Below, one piece after another: positions 10,332-21,623 of a stretch of 64,000 nt of DNA; the stretch's first letter is position 1, and the number at the start of each line of letters is the position of its first letter. A program made the position numbers and the translations under genes. This DNA comes from Sepioteuthis lessoniana. Lineage: Eukaryota; Mollusca; Cephalopoda; Myopsida; Loliginidae. The stretch is taken from positions 93,313-157,312 of the forward strand of contig CAUZXS010000153.1 in assembly GCA_963585895.1 (NCBI GenBank). The letters are read 5' to 3'. The notes under the pieces are model-generated. The model was not told the DNA's origin, did no database searches, and saw nothing but the letters and a program-made list of their open reading frames with translations.

Positions 10332-10450
10332 TGGTTAAGTTGTTTAATGGCATATCAAACTTCTTGGGTCATTTAATGCTAAATCCATCCTTCTAGAAGT
10401 ACAGTAGGGCGACTGGATTCCAACTCGCTTACTACACCACGAGGACCCCT
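10332..10450 (-). mobile_element. SINE-A, internally deleted
   Basis: The 3' module (GGCATATCAAACTTCTTGGG on the plus strand) is joined through a shortened body to the tRNA-like head (CAACTCGCTTACTACACCAC). The central CCCTTGGG block is missing. Confidence 0.65.
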
Positions 10451-10639
10451 CCTTTGCTGCCTGTGTCTGTACTACTGCATAGATGCACCATATGGATGCT
10501 AACAAAAGACATCGATAAAAAGCTTGTTAGGGATTACACTAGAACGGTATGTGCTGTTTTGAACAAAATCTGCACGCCCATAAAAAAAGTAGCTGTATAG
10601 GCACTTAGCTCGCATCTCACAAACCAACCAAGCAAAATA

Positions 10640-11145
10640 TGAAGGATTGGTTTAGTAGCATATCAACCCTTCCAGGCTATTTAATTCCAAATCTATTCTC
10701 CTAGAATAACTATATTTACCAACCCCTCCGCTCGGGCAGGATATGACACAAGGTCAATTTTTAAGCGGAGTTTAAAAGGTTTGAATTCAGTGTTTTCCTT
10801 CTCCTAGACTAGTTGCCTCACCAAGGCTGACGAACCTAGTCTAGGGAGAATAATTGGATTCATACCTTTCCCAAGGGTATTTGTGCTATGTGAAATGCAA
10901 TCAGTCTCGTCCAGGATTTGAACTCGTGTCGCCGTGTCCATTTCCTACGACGATAACCATTACACCACGGGCACCTCCACATTCTCCTAGAATAACAGTA
11001 GTGGTGCTATAGCTGGGAGGATAACGGGGTTCATACTTTTCCCAAAGGTATTTGCCTGAACGTGAATGTAATAGGGTGACTGGAGTCCGAACTCGCTTAC
11101 TACGATTTTGCTGTCGATCGCTTTAACCATTACACCTCGTGGACG
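10640..11145 (-). mobile_element. SINE-A carrying a nested SINE-B
   Basis: SINE-A sequence occupies 10640-10710 and 10981-11145 on the minus strand, with its tRNA-like head at the right end (TACACCTCGTGG on the plus strand). The gap is the SINE-B at 10711-10980. Confidence 0.85.
10711..10980 (-). mobile_element. SINE-B with 16-bp target duplication
   Basis: The head at the right end has a box A-like TGGTGTAATGGTTA and box B-like GAGTTCAAATCCTGG on the minus strand. The tail at the left is the CAACCCCTCCGCTCGGGCAGG module. ATTCTCCTAGAATAAC is duplicated exactly at 10695-10710 and 10981-10996, within a SINE-A body. This is the signature of target-primed reverse transcription. Confidence 0.9.
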
Positions 11146-11318
11146 AACCATCCTGGTCACTGTTGGAGAAGTAAAGACGATCTCATCAGTAAGGACTTCT
11201 TATGGACTCCTATCCATAGACACATCAATGTTAGCCGACTAGTTAGGGCTTATATATATCAACTCTATCCGGATAGTGGATCTAGTCTAGAGGATCTGGC
11301 GAACTACTGGCAATGGTG

Positions 11319-11321
<3 letters not shown>

Positions 11322-11352
<31 letters not shown>
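11322..11352. repeat. GA microsatellite
   Basis: A run of about 15 GA units. Confidence 0.95.
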
Positions 11353-11354
<2 letters not shown>

Positions 11355-11542
11355 AAGGCGGTCAACACGATTTTATGAGTACTACTAGGACTACAAGATG
11401 TCAAACTGAAAGCGAATTGCAATTTAAAGGTTTTTGTTTTGTATTATCCGTCAATGAAGCGACAAGTGATAGACTTTTGTTCCATTTACTTTAAGGAGCC
11501 ATTTCTGAGTCTCTTGCTATTTCCGTTGCTTCGTTGTTTGGG

Positions 11543-11868
11543 TTTTATGGAATATCAACCTTTGTAGTTTACAGTTTAAATATCAAAACAGTTCTATTTC
11601 AAGTTATTCCGTTTAGCATAAGTACGCGGTTTAGTTCTATTTGGCCAATAGATAAGCTCCTATCAGGTGCTACCACTCCGGGTCAGAGTGGAACTAGGAG
11701 CGATGGCAATGAAGGGTACTTCGCATTCCCCTAAACTCCAGGATTAGTGGAACCTCACCATCAGATTGTTTAGTGTCATATGCAGGACGCTCGTTGATTG
11801 TGATAGGGGGTCTTACCCCTCTGCAGAGATGCAGTCGATGTAATGTACAGCCGCTGCCGACTGGGCAA
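11543..11868 (-). repeat. Repeat R, shortened copy
   Basis: The 3' module (ATATCAACCTTTGTAG) and the 5' body (CTACCACTCCGGGTCAGAGTG to CCGCTGCCGACTGGGC) are present in reverse orientation; most of the middle is missing compared with 12724-13284. Confidence 0.8.
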
Positions 11869-11879
11869 TTTGCTATTTT

Positions 11880-12286
11880 AGTTTCAGAGACAAATATTTG
11901 CTTACAAAGAGGTTTTTTTTCTGGCTAATCCCAGAAGGATGTTTCCGATCCTAACCACGTGTCTTTACGCAAATAAATTCACTTAATATGAATAAATATC
12001 CCAATTCGACTTCTTTCTGCTTGGCCGTATCATCTGTGTTCCCATTGGCCGAGTTCTTTTATAACTGTTTTCGATTGCCCAATGGCAGTGTCATACCACT
12101 TTATATCTTAAACGGTCCGATTCTAGTCCCCTAATTGTGTGGTGGAAACCGGGACAATTGGGAAAATAATCTTTGTTTTGCACATATACCATTCTTATCG
12201 AGTATTTATGCTTACACTGTCTTCCAGACATTCTTATTTTTTTTAAGTCCGGGACAAATGGAAGAAAAAAAAATCTATCAAATAGA

Positions 12287-12332
<46 letters not shown>

Positions 12333-12400
12333 CTGAATAAAGCGTTATTCAAGAAAAGAACATTTCGGTTTTAAAATCGTTAACCAAAAATTTCAACTTG
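11880..12400. other. Unassigned DNA with a TA run
   Basis: A TA run of about 40 bp lies at 12290-12331. The remainder shows no family match or credible open frame. Confidence 0.5.
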
Positions 12401-12406
12401 TGGATG

Positions 12407-12648
12407 GTTTGGTTTCTTTGTTTAATGGCATATCAACCTTTGTAGGTTATTTAATGCCAAAGCCATTCTCCTAGAAGAACAGTAGTGGTACTATTCAACC
12501 AATAGCTGGGAGGATAACGAGGTTCTTACCTTTCCCAAGGGTATTTGCCTGAAAGTGAACGTAATAGCGCCACTAGAGTACGAACCCGCTTACTACGATT
12601 CTGCAGTCCATCGCTTTAACCATTACACCACGAGGACATCCCCCTTGT
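12407..12648 (-). mobile_element. SINE-A, full-length copy
   Basis: Complete in reverse orientation: 3' module at the left, CCCAAGGGTATTTGCC body, and a head with CCGCTTACTACGATTCTGC and TAACCATTACACCACGAGG at the right end. Confidence 0.85.
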
Positions 12649-12723
12649 GGATGAAGTAGACCTACGTCTTTTCAACATGCCACTAAAATTGCCACACCTT
12701 ATGTCTTAGTTTAGTTTGTTTGG

Positions 12724-13284
12724 TTTTATGGCATATCAACCTTTGTAGGTTATTTAACGCCAAATCCATTCTTATGTAAATAATCTGTTCTATTTAAAAC
12801 AATTCAGTTTAGCATAAGTACACAGTTTAATTGTCAAAAACATTTCCATTTCAAACTATTCAAGCAGTTATATGTAATAATTCAGTTAAGTGTAAATACA
12901 GTTTTAATGTAAAAAAAACCCCAGTTCTATTTGAAATAATTCAGTTAAGCATAAGCGCGCAGTTTAAGTGTAAGTACGGTTTAATTGTCAAAAACGTTTC
13001 TATTTCAAGCTATTCAGTTTACTTAATTTATTTTAGCATAAGTATGCTGTTAGTTCTATTTAACCCATAGATAGGACCCTTATCAGGTGCTACCACTCCG
13101 GGCCAGAGTGGACCTGGGAGCAATGGCAATGAAGGGGTACTCCGCATTCCCCAAAGCTCTAGCACTGCTGGAACCTCATCATCGGATTGTTTAGTGTCAT
13201 ATCCAGGACTCTCTTGGGGGGGGGGGTCTTACCCCTCTGCAGAGAAGCAGTCGGTGTATTCTACAGCCCCAGCCGACTGGGCAA
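12724..13284 (-). repeat. Repeat R, long copy
   Basis: One of the most complete copies, with the 3' module at 12726-12770, an AATTCAGTTTAGCATAAGTAC block repeated three or four times with variation (12810-13045), and the 5' body to CAGCCGACTGGGC. The internal block repeats vary in number between copies and explain most of the length differences. Confidence 0.85.
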
Positions 13285-13654
13285 ACACCTTATGTCATTT
13301 TCTTTTTATCTCGTGAGGGATTCTCACTGTTAATTAAAAAAAAACTTCATTGATTTACAGTTTAATATTAGCCAAGGGGTGACTTTAATTTTCCTATTAA
13401 ATTTTTTGGGAACCGATCTAAACTATTCCATATCTATCTATCTATCTATCTCAGTTGCTATCAAGAAATATCAACGCTCATAAATACACGAATGCATTTA
13501 GAAATGAAAAAACGCACGCCAAATATTTTTTATCATCTGCTATTTTTCAAATTAGGCAGCCGTATACTTTTTTCGTATTTTTCTTGTTTTTAATGCAACG
13601 TTTTCTCCGTAACAATTTTCAGAATTTCGCATCGATTATATGGAAATCAGACCT

Positions 13655-14097
13655 AACCGATAAAATGAAACGCAGCTTCTTCCAGGCAGCGGTCACATCG
13701 ATACTGCTATATGGATGCACTACATGGACGCTAACAAAACGGCTGGAGAAGAAACTGGATGGCAATTACACAAGAATGCTGCGTGCAATCCTGAACAAGT
13801 CCTGGCAGCAGCACCCCACAAGACACCAACTGTACGGCCACCTGCCCCCTATCACGAAAACTATTCAAGTTAGACGAACCAGACATGCAGGACACTGCTG
13901 GAGAAGATGTACTCTTATGGATCCCCACACATGGCTGCGCAAAAGCAGGACGACCAGCTCGAACGTACATTCAGCAGCTATGTGAGGATACAGGCTGTTG
14001 TCCTGAAGACCTACCTAGGGCGATGAACGATAGGGAGGAGTGGCGAGAGAGGGTCAGGGATATCCGTGCTACCAGCGCGATATGATGATGATGATGA
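13655..14097 (+). pseudogene. RTE-like LINE 3' end
   Basis: The frame encodes the end of a reverse transcriptase: FFQAAVTSILLYGCTTWTLT, EKKLDGNYTRMLRAILNKSW and RRTRHAGHCW (to about 13910). A -1/+1 shift then continues as DVLLWIPTHGCAKAGRP, RTYIQQLCEDTG and MNDREEWRERVRDI (to 14070), followed closely by an ATG-repeat tail at 14083-14097. The short 3' end with an ATG-type tail and this protein signature suit RTE-like LINEs. The upstream part is missing, so it is a 5'-truncated dead copy. Confidence 0.75.
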
Positions 14098-14099
14098 TT

Positions 14100-14839
14100 A
14101 CAAAAAAACCCCCAAATAAACGAAAAGATCCTAGCCTTCCTCAAAAACAAACTTTTCTTCCAGGAAAAAAACCAAAAACGGAGACAGAAAAAGAGATTAG
14201 GTACATTTGTCCCTACACTAGCAAATATATATGCCAAATTTGTTTTGCATGTTTCAAGAACATATCAAACAACTTCATTCATCAGATTGGTTCGATATGT
14301 ACATCGATGCAGCGATGTATGTCAGGTTTCAGACGCTCACACATGAGCACATTATATAATTAAGATTAAAAATATATGCATATATATATATATATACGAG
14401 GGTCATTCAATAGATAAATTGAATTTTGCTTTAGAATTTGGCAGTAAGAAGAACCGTTTACAATAAATTGTTTCAAAAAGGACTGTCAGCATGACTTTTC
14501 ACAGGCTGCTGTGACCGGAATATTTTCTTTAACGGAGAGTCAGAGTGTGAATCAAATTCACTACGAGTGAATCTATAGTGAGCGAACAGTGGTTATTTAC
14601 TAATGTTATCTTATGTAACATTGTACACAAATGGTACGGGAGCGTTAATTGATAAGTAAAAAAAAAAACAAAAAAAACAGACGAAAGAAAGACGAGTTAA
14701 AAGTGTTCAATATCTCTTCTAGTATGCTGTAACAAGATATGTTTTATCTGGCCTCCCGGGATCGGTATTGACCGGGTCACTATCTAAGTGACCCCCACTC
14801 GAGGCCGAAGAGAGGAATATGTATTATGTGTATCACGTA

Positions 14840-14903
<64 letters not shown>

Positions 14904-15225
14904 TTGATTGAACATTTTTGACACTTTCTGTCTACATATTTTTTTGTTAATTTTTTAGAGTTGCCGTATCGATCTCATGATATTCGACAGAAACTGGTTG
15001 ATAAACCTTCCATAATTAGTTATTTCCCAAGTACTTTTTGCCCAACCTAGGGAGCCATCATTAGGGGAGGATGTCTTACAAAAGTAATGTAACTTTTGTA
15101 TGTACATTACTACTTTGTAAGAATAAGCGTTTATACTTGTGTATTGTGTAGCGTTTACTTTTCAAAATTTGTTTCTATAAATAGCGTCAGCAGCTAAAGA
15201 CATTTAAGTACATTAGCACTGGTTA
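14100..15225. other. Unassigned DNA with CA/TA microsatellite
   Basis: 14396-14420 begins with ACGAGGGTCATTCAATAG, which resembles a mariner terminal repeat after a TA, but I could not follow a transposase from it. A CA run then TA run lies at 14843-14902. The remainder is unassigned. Confidence 0.45.
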
Positions 15226-15229
15226 CAAA

Positions 15230-15695
15230 ATTAATTCTATTAACCCAAATTTAATAGTACTGCTCTGTATCACTAACAATTCAATTAAACATCAATCATC
15301 GGTTTACACAAAGCTAAATTATCAAACAGTTCTATTTCTGACAATTCAATTTAGCATAAGTCAACAAAGTTAAATGGTTCCATGTATTGCTATGTATCAG
15401 TAACAATTCAATTAAACATCAGTCATTGGTTTACACAAAGGTAAATGATCAAACAGTTCTATTTCGAGCAATTCAATTTAAATGTCAAAGAGTTCTATTT
15501 AACCCATAGACAAGGCCCTATCAGATGCTACCACTCCAGGTCAGAGTGGACCTGGGAGTGCTGGCAATGAAGGGGTACTCCGCAAAGCTTCAGCATCACT
15601 GGAACATCACCATCAGATTGTTTAGTTTCATATCTAGGACACTCGATGCAAGGTGCAGTCGGTGTATTCTACAGCCCCAGCCGACTGGGAGACAT
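15230..15695 (-). repeat. Repeat R copy
   Basis: The 5' body (GCTACCACTCCAGGTCAGAGTG to CCCCAGCCGACTGGG) is clear at 15500-15695. The left part carries two copies of a variant of the internal block with CAATTCAATTAAACATCA, also seen at 57315. Confidence 0.75.
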
Positions 15696-15944
15696 ACCAC
15701 ACTGAAGCAAGGGAAAGTGAATTGTTCGTACATGCGCTTGTAGACATCCTAGACCTGGAAGGCAAATTTCAGCAAATTGATGTTGTATAATGAAGAGAAT
15801 GTGCATTGTGCACACAAGTAATGACTACATAAAAACATTTACAAGTTGCTTTTTAGTTTGAAAAGTGCATTCACCGTTTACATTTTGAACTTGTGTACAA
15901 CTTGCATATTATAAAAATCCCATGACGAGGAAGAGACAGCAACA

Positions 15945-16250
15945 ATGGCAAATTATCAAACAGTTCTATTTCGAGCAATTCCATTTAGCATAAGTCATTT
16001 GTTTGCTGTCAATTTAAATGTCAAAGAGTTCTATTTGACCCATAGATTGGGCCCTATCAGATGCTACCACTCCAGGCCAGAAGGGACCTGTGAGTGCTGG
16101 CAGTAAAGGGATACTCTGCATTCCCCGAAGCTCCAACAATACTGGAGCCTTACTAATAGATTGTTTTGTGTCATATACAGGACACTCTTTGGAAAGTGAA
16201 GGTCTTACCCCTCTGCAGAGATTCAATCGATGTATTTTACAATTGGCTTG
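15945..16250 (-). repeat. Repeat R, 5' body
   Basis: Starts within the internal block (AACAGTTCTATTTCGAGCAA) and ends near the 5' end of the family. A short SINE-B-like tail fragment (GAATTCAGAGTTTTACTTCC) follows at about 16251-16320. Confidence 0.7.
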
Positions 16251-16610
16251 AATTCAGAGTTTTACTTCCTCTAGACTGATCCATGTTCTAAGGCTAAAAA
16301 ACACAGTCTGACCAACTGTTTATTTATAGTTTTGAAAACAGAGGAATTTATGCCTTTATGAATAGCATAGGTACAAAGAGAAACGCAAAAAGTTTCGACT
16401 AGAATTTTAACTCGGTTGATTGACTGATTTTAATGACATGTCATTCCGTCAAGGATTATTTCTTGCCTAGAGGTTAAAGAATTACTTTTATTGTAGGTTC
16501 ATACTTACAATTGTTTCTGAAGACGTGGCCCAGGCGGCTGGGGCTTCAGAATACACCGACTGCGCCTCTACTAAGGAGTAAGACTTCTCCAACAAGTTTT
16601 CTGTTGCCCA

Positions 16611-17128
16611 GTCGGCTAGGGCTGCAGAATATACCGACTGCATCTCTGCAGAGGAGGAAAACCCCTCCTCAACGAGTGTCCTATATATGATACTAAATAT
16701 TCTGATGGTGAAACTCTAGTAATACTGGAGCTTTTGGGAATGCAGAGTAACTTTCAGTGCTATCACTCCTAGGTCCACTGTAGCCCAAAGTGATTGCACC
16801 TGATAAGGTCCTATCTATGGGTCAAATAAAACTGACATTTAAAGTCTATAGTTATGCTAAACCGAATGGCTTGAAAAAGAAATGGTTTTACATTTAACTG
16901 TGTGTAAACAAAAAAACGGAATTGTTTGAATAGAACTGTTTGATAATTTACCTGTGTGTGAAAGAAGTAAAACCACTTTACTGAGGGAAAAAGAATGCGT
17001 TCAGGATCGTTTGAAGATGTTATCAATAAAAGCTGTTTAGAAATCATATATTTGATATATATGTATGAAAAGGATTTGGCATTAAATAACCTATAGTGGT
17101 TGATATGTCATAAAACCAAATCAAACCA
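16611..17128 (+). repeat. Repeat R, long copy
   Basis: Sense-strand copy from GCCCAGTCGGCTAGGGCTGC to the 3' module at 17070-17110. A short duplicate of its 5' end lies just upstream at 16530-16600. Confidence 0.8.
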
Positions 17129-17129
17129 A

Positions 17130-18095
17130 ACTAATTCTGATTTTTTTTCCTCACGTTTCTATCAAATATGATTAATTTCCATATTAATTTGACTCACTGA
17201 TGGACCCTAATTGATACAATCAATCCTCATGAAAGTGAAATAAGTGTAACGTTATATGGTAGGTGGAAGAGAACGAGAGGCTAATTTCAGGGGAAGGAGA
17301 GAAAGAAGAAAAAAAACAAGATGAGAAAAGAACAGACATAGTCTAGGAAAGCGAGCAGCTGACCTCTGAGTGACTTAGACCAAAGTAATTGTGCGTCAGC
17401 TAGTACTAGAATGACGAGAAAAAACTGAAGGGTCCAAAACTTCTGCGCAGGTGTAGAACAACCTGAAATGGAAAGGGTCCTCCCTCCGACACCAGGCGGA
17501 AGTAAGCTCTCAGTTTGAGAGAGTTGGCTAGAAGAGGTGAGAAGGTAAAGTTAGGCAGTTGGGCACCAGCCAGAAAGAAGTACAGACAAAAAATCATGGG
17601 CCCCTATTTTGGGGTGAGTTCCAAAAAGGGGTCACTCACCAAACGCAAACCTGTGAATACAAAACTAGCGAACAAATACATTAGAACTGCAACAGAAATC
17701 CAGGAAGAAAATTCAAGATCTGTGTCTGCTCTCTCTTTCTCTTCGTGACATGTTATTTCTCTTTGTTTAGGTAACGCAGTCGATTCAACTTTCATACTCT
17801 CTTTTCTTCTCCCGGCAACAACTTACAAATAGTTGTTGTGAAAAAGCTTTTTTTGTAGTGAACTAAGACCTAGTTTCCTGTGTTTGTCAACTTTTCCCAC
17901 GGCGGGGTCACAACATGTTCCGACTACTATTTAAGACGTAGTGATACGGCTATTAATATGTTCGAGAATGTGGTGGTACAAATGTCTATTCGGTAACTTT
18001 ATGGTACACCTATTTGAGGCACATTATGGTACATAGGGAGGAAGGGCAATGTAGAGGTAATCTACACTCCCTTAGATCGCATGAACAGAACCTTC
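17130..18095. other. Unassigned DNA
   Basis: Purine-rich around 17270-17330 and mixed elsewhere. Opposed frames at 17406-17597 and 17515-17748 overlap and are not convincing. No known family is recognised. Confidence 0.4.
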
Positions 18096-18099
18096 ACAT

Positions 18100-18765
18100 T
18101 CAAATGCAGTTGGGTGACATATCCAGGACACCTTTTTTGAAGCGAATGTCTTACAATACTGTTGTTATGAAATAGCCGAGGGATTTCGCTTCATGCCTTT
18201 GAGTTTAGTTAGGCTGAGAACCTTTCGGCTCAGCACAGGGGTTAGTTGGATGCAACCTTGATGCAGGTGGTAACGCGTTGGCACGCACAGAGCGGACATA
18301 TCACTCAGATGTCACAACACTCCAAGACAAAACGGGTGACAGTGTGCGGGTGACGTCACGCACCGGAAGCACGCGGAAGTTTGTGTAAGAATTTGAAGAA
18401 AATAAGAGTCGAGAATTAGAGGCCAAACGAAAAGGATCGATTTTTTGAGGTCGCAGGCGCGAGGCGAACTTGCACCCTATGGTGGTGGGGCCGCTCGAGT
18501 TGGGGGCAAAATGAATAAGACAGCATAGAAGATTGTGTCTCTCCTCCTTACGTTGAAACCTTTAACTCAAAGTTAATAAAAAGGTTTCGTACCTGAACAA
18601 GAAGTCGTTACGTGTTTTCGAATTCCGAGATTCCTATGTTCTTTATATGTTCTATAGTAATGAACATTATATGTCCATTTCGCACATAGTGTTGATTGCG
18701 AATATGGTACACTGTCAGCGTATTTTAAGTCCAGCCAGCAGGGCTAGATTTGAAATCGGGTCGCT
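18100..18765 (-). repeat. Repeat R split by a solo LTR
   Basis: The left piece (CATATCCAGGACACC, 18100-18162) and the right piece (CTGTCAGCGTATTTTAAGTC, 18712-18765) are contiguous in intact copies. The LTR at 18163-18711 interrupts them. Confidence 0.75.
18163..18711 (+). mobile_element. Solo LTR, family LTR-E
   Basis: Begins TGTTATGAAATAG and ends ATGGTACA, with CTGT duplicated at 18159-18162 and 18712-18715. It contains the family block GGCTGAGAACCTTTCGGCTC and a polyadenylation-like AATAAA (in AGTTAATAAAAAGG, near 18573-18585) followed by TTTCGTACCTGAACAAG. No internal coding region is present, so this is a solo LTR left by recombination between the two LTRs of a retrotransposon. Its superfamily cannot be told without internal sequence; 4-bp duplications occur in several. 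Confidence 0.8.
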
Positions 18766-18832
18766 GATTCCATTATATATAACGTTAATCGTTGCTCACC
18801 TCTTCCCTATATATATATATATAAGTATTATT

Positions 18833-19567
18833 TGGTCCAGTTAAACCGGAGTTGGGAGTAATTCCATCAGGACAAGATGAAAAAATGCACATTTTGCTTT
18901 ATCCAGAGCCGGAAAAATTATAAAATAAGAGAAGTGAATTAATAGCTAGGTGTAGACATAGGGCTAAATTTAAACTATTGATAATTAACTTGAAAAAATT
19001 TTTAAAAACCCATAGAATTAAATTGAGAATTAATGTAAATGAATTAATAAAATAAAATGTTAGAAAATTGTGAAAAAACATATCCTATATACGTACTAAT
19101 CATTAAAAGTGTAACTGATTAATAGGTTCTAAATAGTTTTGATTTAAAAAAATTAAATTTAATTAGATCTTGAGTTTAATTTGATATAATTATTACTGTA
19201 TCATTACGTAAAGTTATTGAATAAAGTTAAAAATCTATTTTAATATTAAATCTGTAGTTTAAGTCAAAATGTAACCAGAATTTAAAAATTAAAATAAAAA
19301 TTTAAAATTTTTTTCAAAATAAATTTACTGCAATTCTAACCGAAATTAAAATAAAAAAACGGAAGTGGGCTAAATGAGGAGATAACTCTTCACCCCTCTT
19401 CTATCCCCTCCCAACCTTCTTTCCTGTGTCTATTCTGATTTGTTTTATCCATAAGATCTGAAGAAGTCCTGTTAAATTTATTTCGTGTTTTTGAATTTTT
19501 TTAAAACGCATAACAGGATGGAAATAAATTTATAATCCTAATGTGACCGGTTTGTTATTTTTCTTAA
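18833..19567 (+). mobile_element. 5'-truncated Penelope-like element
   Basis: A 44-bp junction segment (GTCCAGTTAAACCGGAG to CAGGACAAG, 18835-18876) is joined directly to the last part of a GIY-YIG endonuclease reading frame (HILLYPEPEKL, stop, NKRSELIARCRHRAKFK; 18884-18970). The 3' untranslated region follows, including CACCCCTCTTCTATCCCCTC and a hammerhead-like motif at 19446-19550. It is homologous to the 61380-60820 region of the full PLE on the other strand. The element is flanked by TA microsatellites on both sides. An internal stop shows it is dead. Confidence 0.85.
19446..19550 (+). ncRNA. Hammerhead ribozyme motif, PLE copy 2
   Basis: Core box CTGAAGA at 19458-19464 (CUGANGA allows any base at N7), stem II AGTCCTGTT (19465-19473) with AACAGGAT (19512-19519), then GAAA at 19521-19524. 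The base pair next to the core is disturbed (A opposite G). Stem III can form from the palindromic ATAAATTTAT. It is the homologue of the better-preserved motif at 60819-60919. Confidence 0.65.
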
Positions 19568-19569
19568 AG

Positions 19570-20110
19570 TATATATATATATATATATATACGCAGGTGT
19601 GTCTGCGTGTATTTTTGTCAGTGTTTATATCGACGTATACATTCTGTATAAACTTTAAAGTATGTCTTATACGTAATTGTAGTATTATTGTGCGTGAATA
19701 CAAAAATGATCTACCGTGAAAGCTTATATAGTTTTTGTTCAATACAAATCGTTTTCATTGTCTGTTCCATAAACAACGAAATAAAAAGAAACCATTTACT
19801 TTCAATTGTTTGTCGTTGTTTCAAATTGCTCTCATCTTTCTTTTTTCCTGACCAACCGAATCACTGCGATGCCTCATTAAGTGGTGACCCTCCGCCTCTT
19901 CCTTTTTTTTTTCTTCTTCTTTGTTTCCATCCATATTGTCGTTGTTATTTTCTAACTGGAGGGTGAAGAAAGAAAACATTTTGCTTAATGGGATTTCCTA
20001 TGAAGCCAACTTCTTTTATCCAAAGACTAATACATAAGGAAGAACCAATTATTAAATTGCCTAAAATGATAGACATAGATTTTATTTACCTATATCAATA
20101 TAAATAACAC

Positions 20111-20159
<49 letters not shown>

Positions 20160-20499
20160 GTGTGTGTGTGAGTGTGAAAGAGGGAGGGAGGGAGGGAGGG
20201 AGGGAGGGAGGGAGTATTTTAATATAAGTGCGCTCAGTACTAATCTTTAAGAAAATGTGAATTTTTTCTCAACTAAAGATACGAGGATGTTATCATTTTT
20301 CGTGGAATTTTATACAATCAAAACATATATTATTAGGCATTATTTATCACCAAACTCTACTGCATTGAAGCTCTGGAGCCCCCCAAAAAGTTATGAAGTT
20401 ATCCAAAAATAAATAAACCCCTTTGGTAATATATATATATATATATATATATATCCAGTATATTTTCAAAACACAATTTATGTATCAATACACACCCAA

Positions 20500-20530
<31 letters not shown>

Positions 20531-20540
20531 CGGTCAAGGA
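19570..20540. other. Unassigned DNA rich in microsatellites
   Basis: TA runs at 19570-19591 and 20430-20453, and a TA-TG-GGGA composite at 20114-20213. I see nothing coding. A SINE-B-like tail fragment (GAATTCAAACCTTTGAAACTC) lies at about 20545-20622. Confidence 0.5.
20114..20213. repeat. Composite TA / TG / GGGA microsatellite
   Basis: About 21 TA units, a short TG run, then eight GGGA units. Confidence 0.95.
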
Positions 20541-20982
20541 GAAGGAACACTGAATTCAAACCTTTGAAACTCTGCTTAAGAAATTGACCAGGTGTCACAT
20601 CCCGCTTCTGTAGATGGATTTGTATATATATATATATATATATATATTGAGAGAGAGAGAGATAGATAGATTGATAGAGAAAGAGAGAGATTATATCTTT
20701 TCAATAAGTACACCCACTACCAATTTTTTTATAAAATCTTTATTTTTTTCTAAACCAAATCAAAACGAATAACATTAGGTATTATTTATAAGAAAACTCT
20801 ACAATTTTGAAACTCTCTAGGTATTTACGTACCAACTTTGCCATCGGTAAGATGTGGCGCCAGGTCAATTCTTAATTATCATGAAGCATGAATATTAAGT
20901 AGACCAAGAATAAGTACACCCCTGTGCAAATGACTATATAGTAAGTATAGCTTCAAAGCAGATGTGATTTAAACAACCTCCT

Positions 20983-20984
<2 letters not shown>

Positions 20985-21016
<32 letters not shown>
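20985..21016. repeat. GATA microsatellite
   Basis: Eight GATA units. It forms the left border of a repeat with a hammerhead-like motif at 21071-21101. Confidence 0.95.
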
Positions 21017-21017
<1 letters not shown>

Positions 21018-21070
21018 CAAGGTAATCCAAGTAGAAGGAGAGGTTTATTGAGAAGCAAAGTCGACACTAT

Positions 21071-21101
21071 AGCGTTTCGGTTCTTGTGAAACATCATCAG
21101 G
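21071..21101 (-). ncRNA. Hammerhead-like core in an unnamed repeat
   Basis: On the minus strand CTGATGA (21100-21094) is followed after 15 nt by GAAAC (21078-21074). Stem II would be GTTTC with GAACC (one mismatch), and ACGC/GTGT could form stem III with a TATA loop. Stem I pairing is not evident, so this is only a candidate. Confidence 0.3.
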
Positions 21102-21623
21102 TCTGTGAGGGATGATATGTGTTTTTATGTTCATTCCTTCATCATTGGTATACAACATATGGAAGGATTATCTTCACCAATTTTTGAATGTGTTTCCATG
21201 TTTCTTCAGTCTTTGATTTTGGGTCGGGCAACTTTTGAGATGAAATAGATTCCCACTTGGTGCGACACCTGACCGTGGTAGAGAGAGTCTAAATTCATTT
21301 AGAGACTGTGAGAGTCATCAGAATCTCATAACAATCACTGAAGGTGAGAAAGTGTTGTGGGGCTGATTCTCTTTGACAACGACTGGGATAGTATAACTCA
21401 GAGGGAAGGGAACTGATCTTTCCTTAAACTCTATCTGAGCCAGATCATCTGGTAAATGTAATTACCCAACCCCTCCACACGACCATGATGTGACGCAAGG
21501 TCATTTTTTTTTATTTGCACAATAATCGGAACAATAGTAAATGCTAATCTTTCCTTCTCCCGTGTTTAAACTTTTGCCAATTTACCGTAGTTTCATTGAT
21601 TTGTATTTAAATTTGATAAACAC

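Larger units (their letters stand above)
10455..11260 (+). pseudogene. RTE-like LINE relic split by nested SINEs
   Basis: 10455-10590 reads, with frameshifts, as an LYGCT.W.LTK..KKL..YTR..AVLNK block. The continuation (GHCWRSKDDLIS.DFLWTP, then a YIYQLYPDSGSSLEDL-like block) appears at about 11155-11295. The two halves are separated by about 560 bp of SINE-A with SINE-B inside. The same protein region is better preserved at 13655 and 42708. Confidence 0.6.

Noticed and set aside
14396-14460. Mariner terminal repeat (ACGAGGGTCATTCAATAG)
   Set aside because: A TA precedes it, but no second terminal repeat or transposase block could be followed downstream; left as unassigned.
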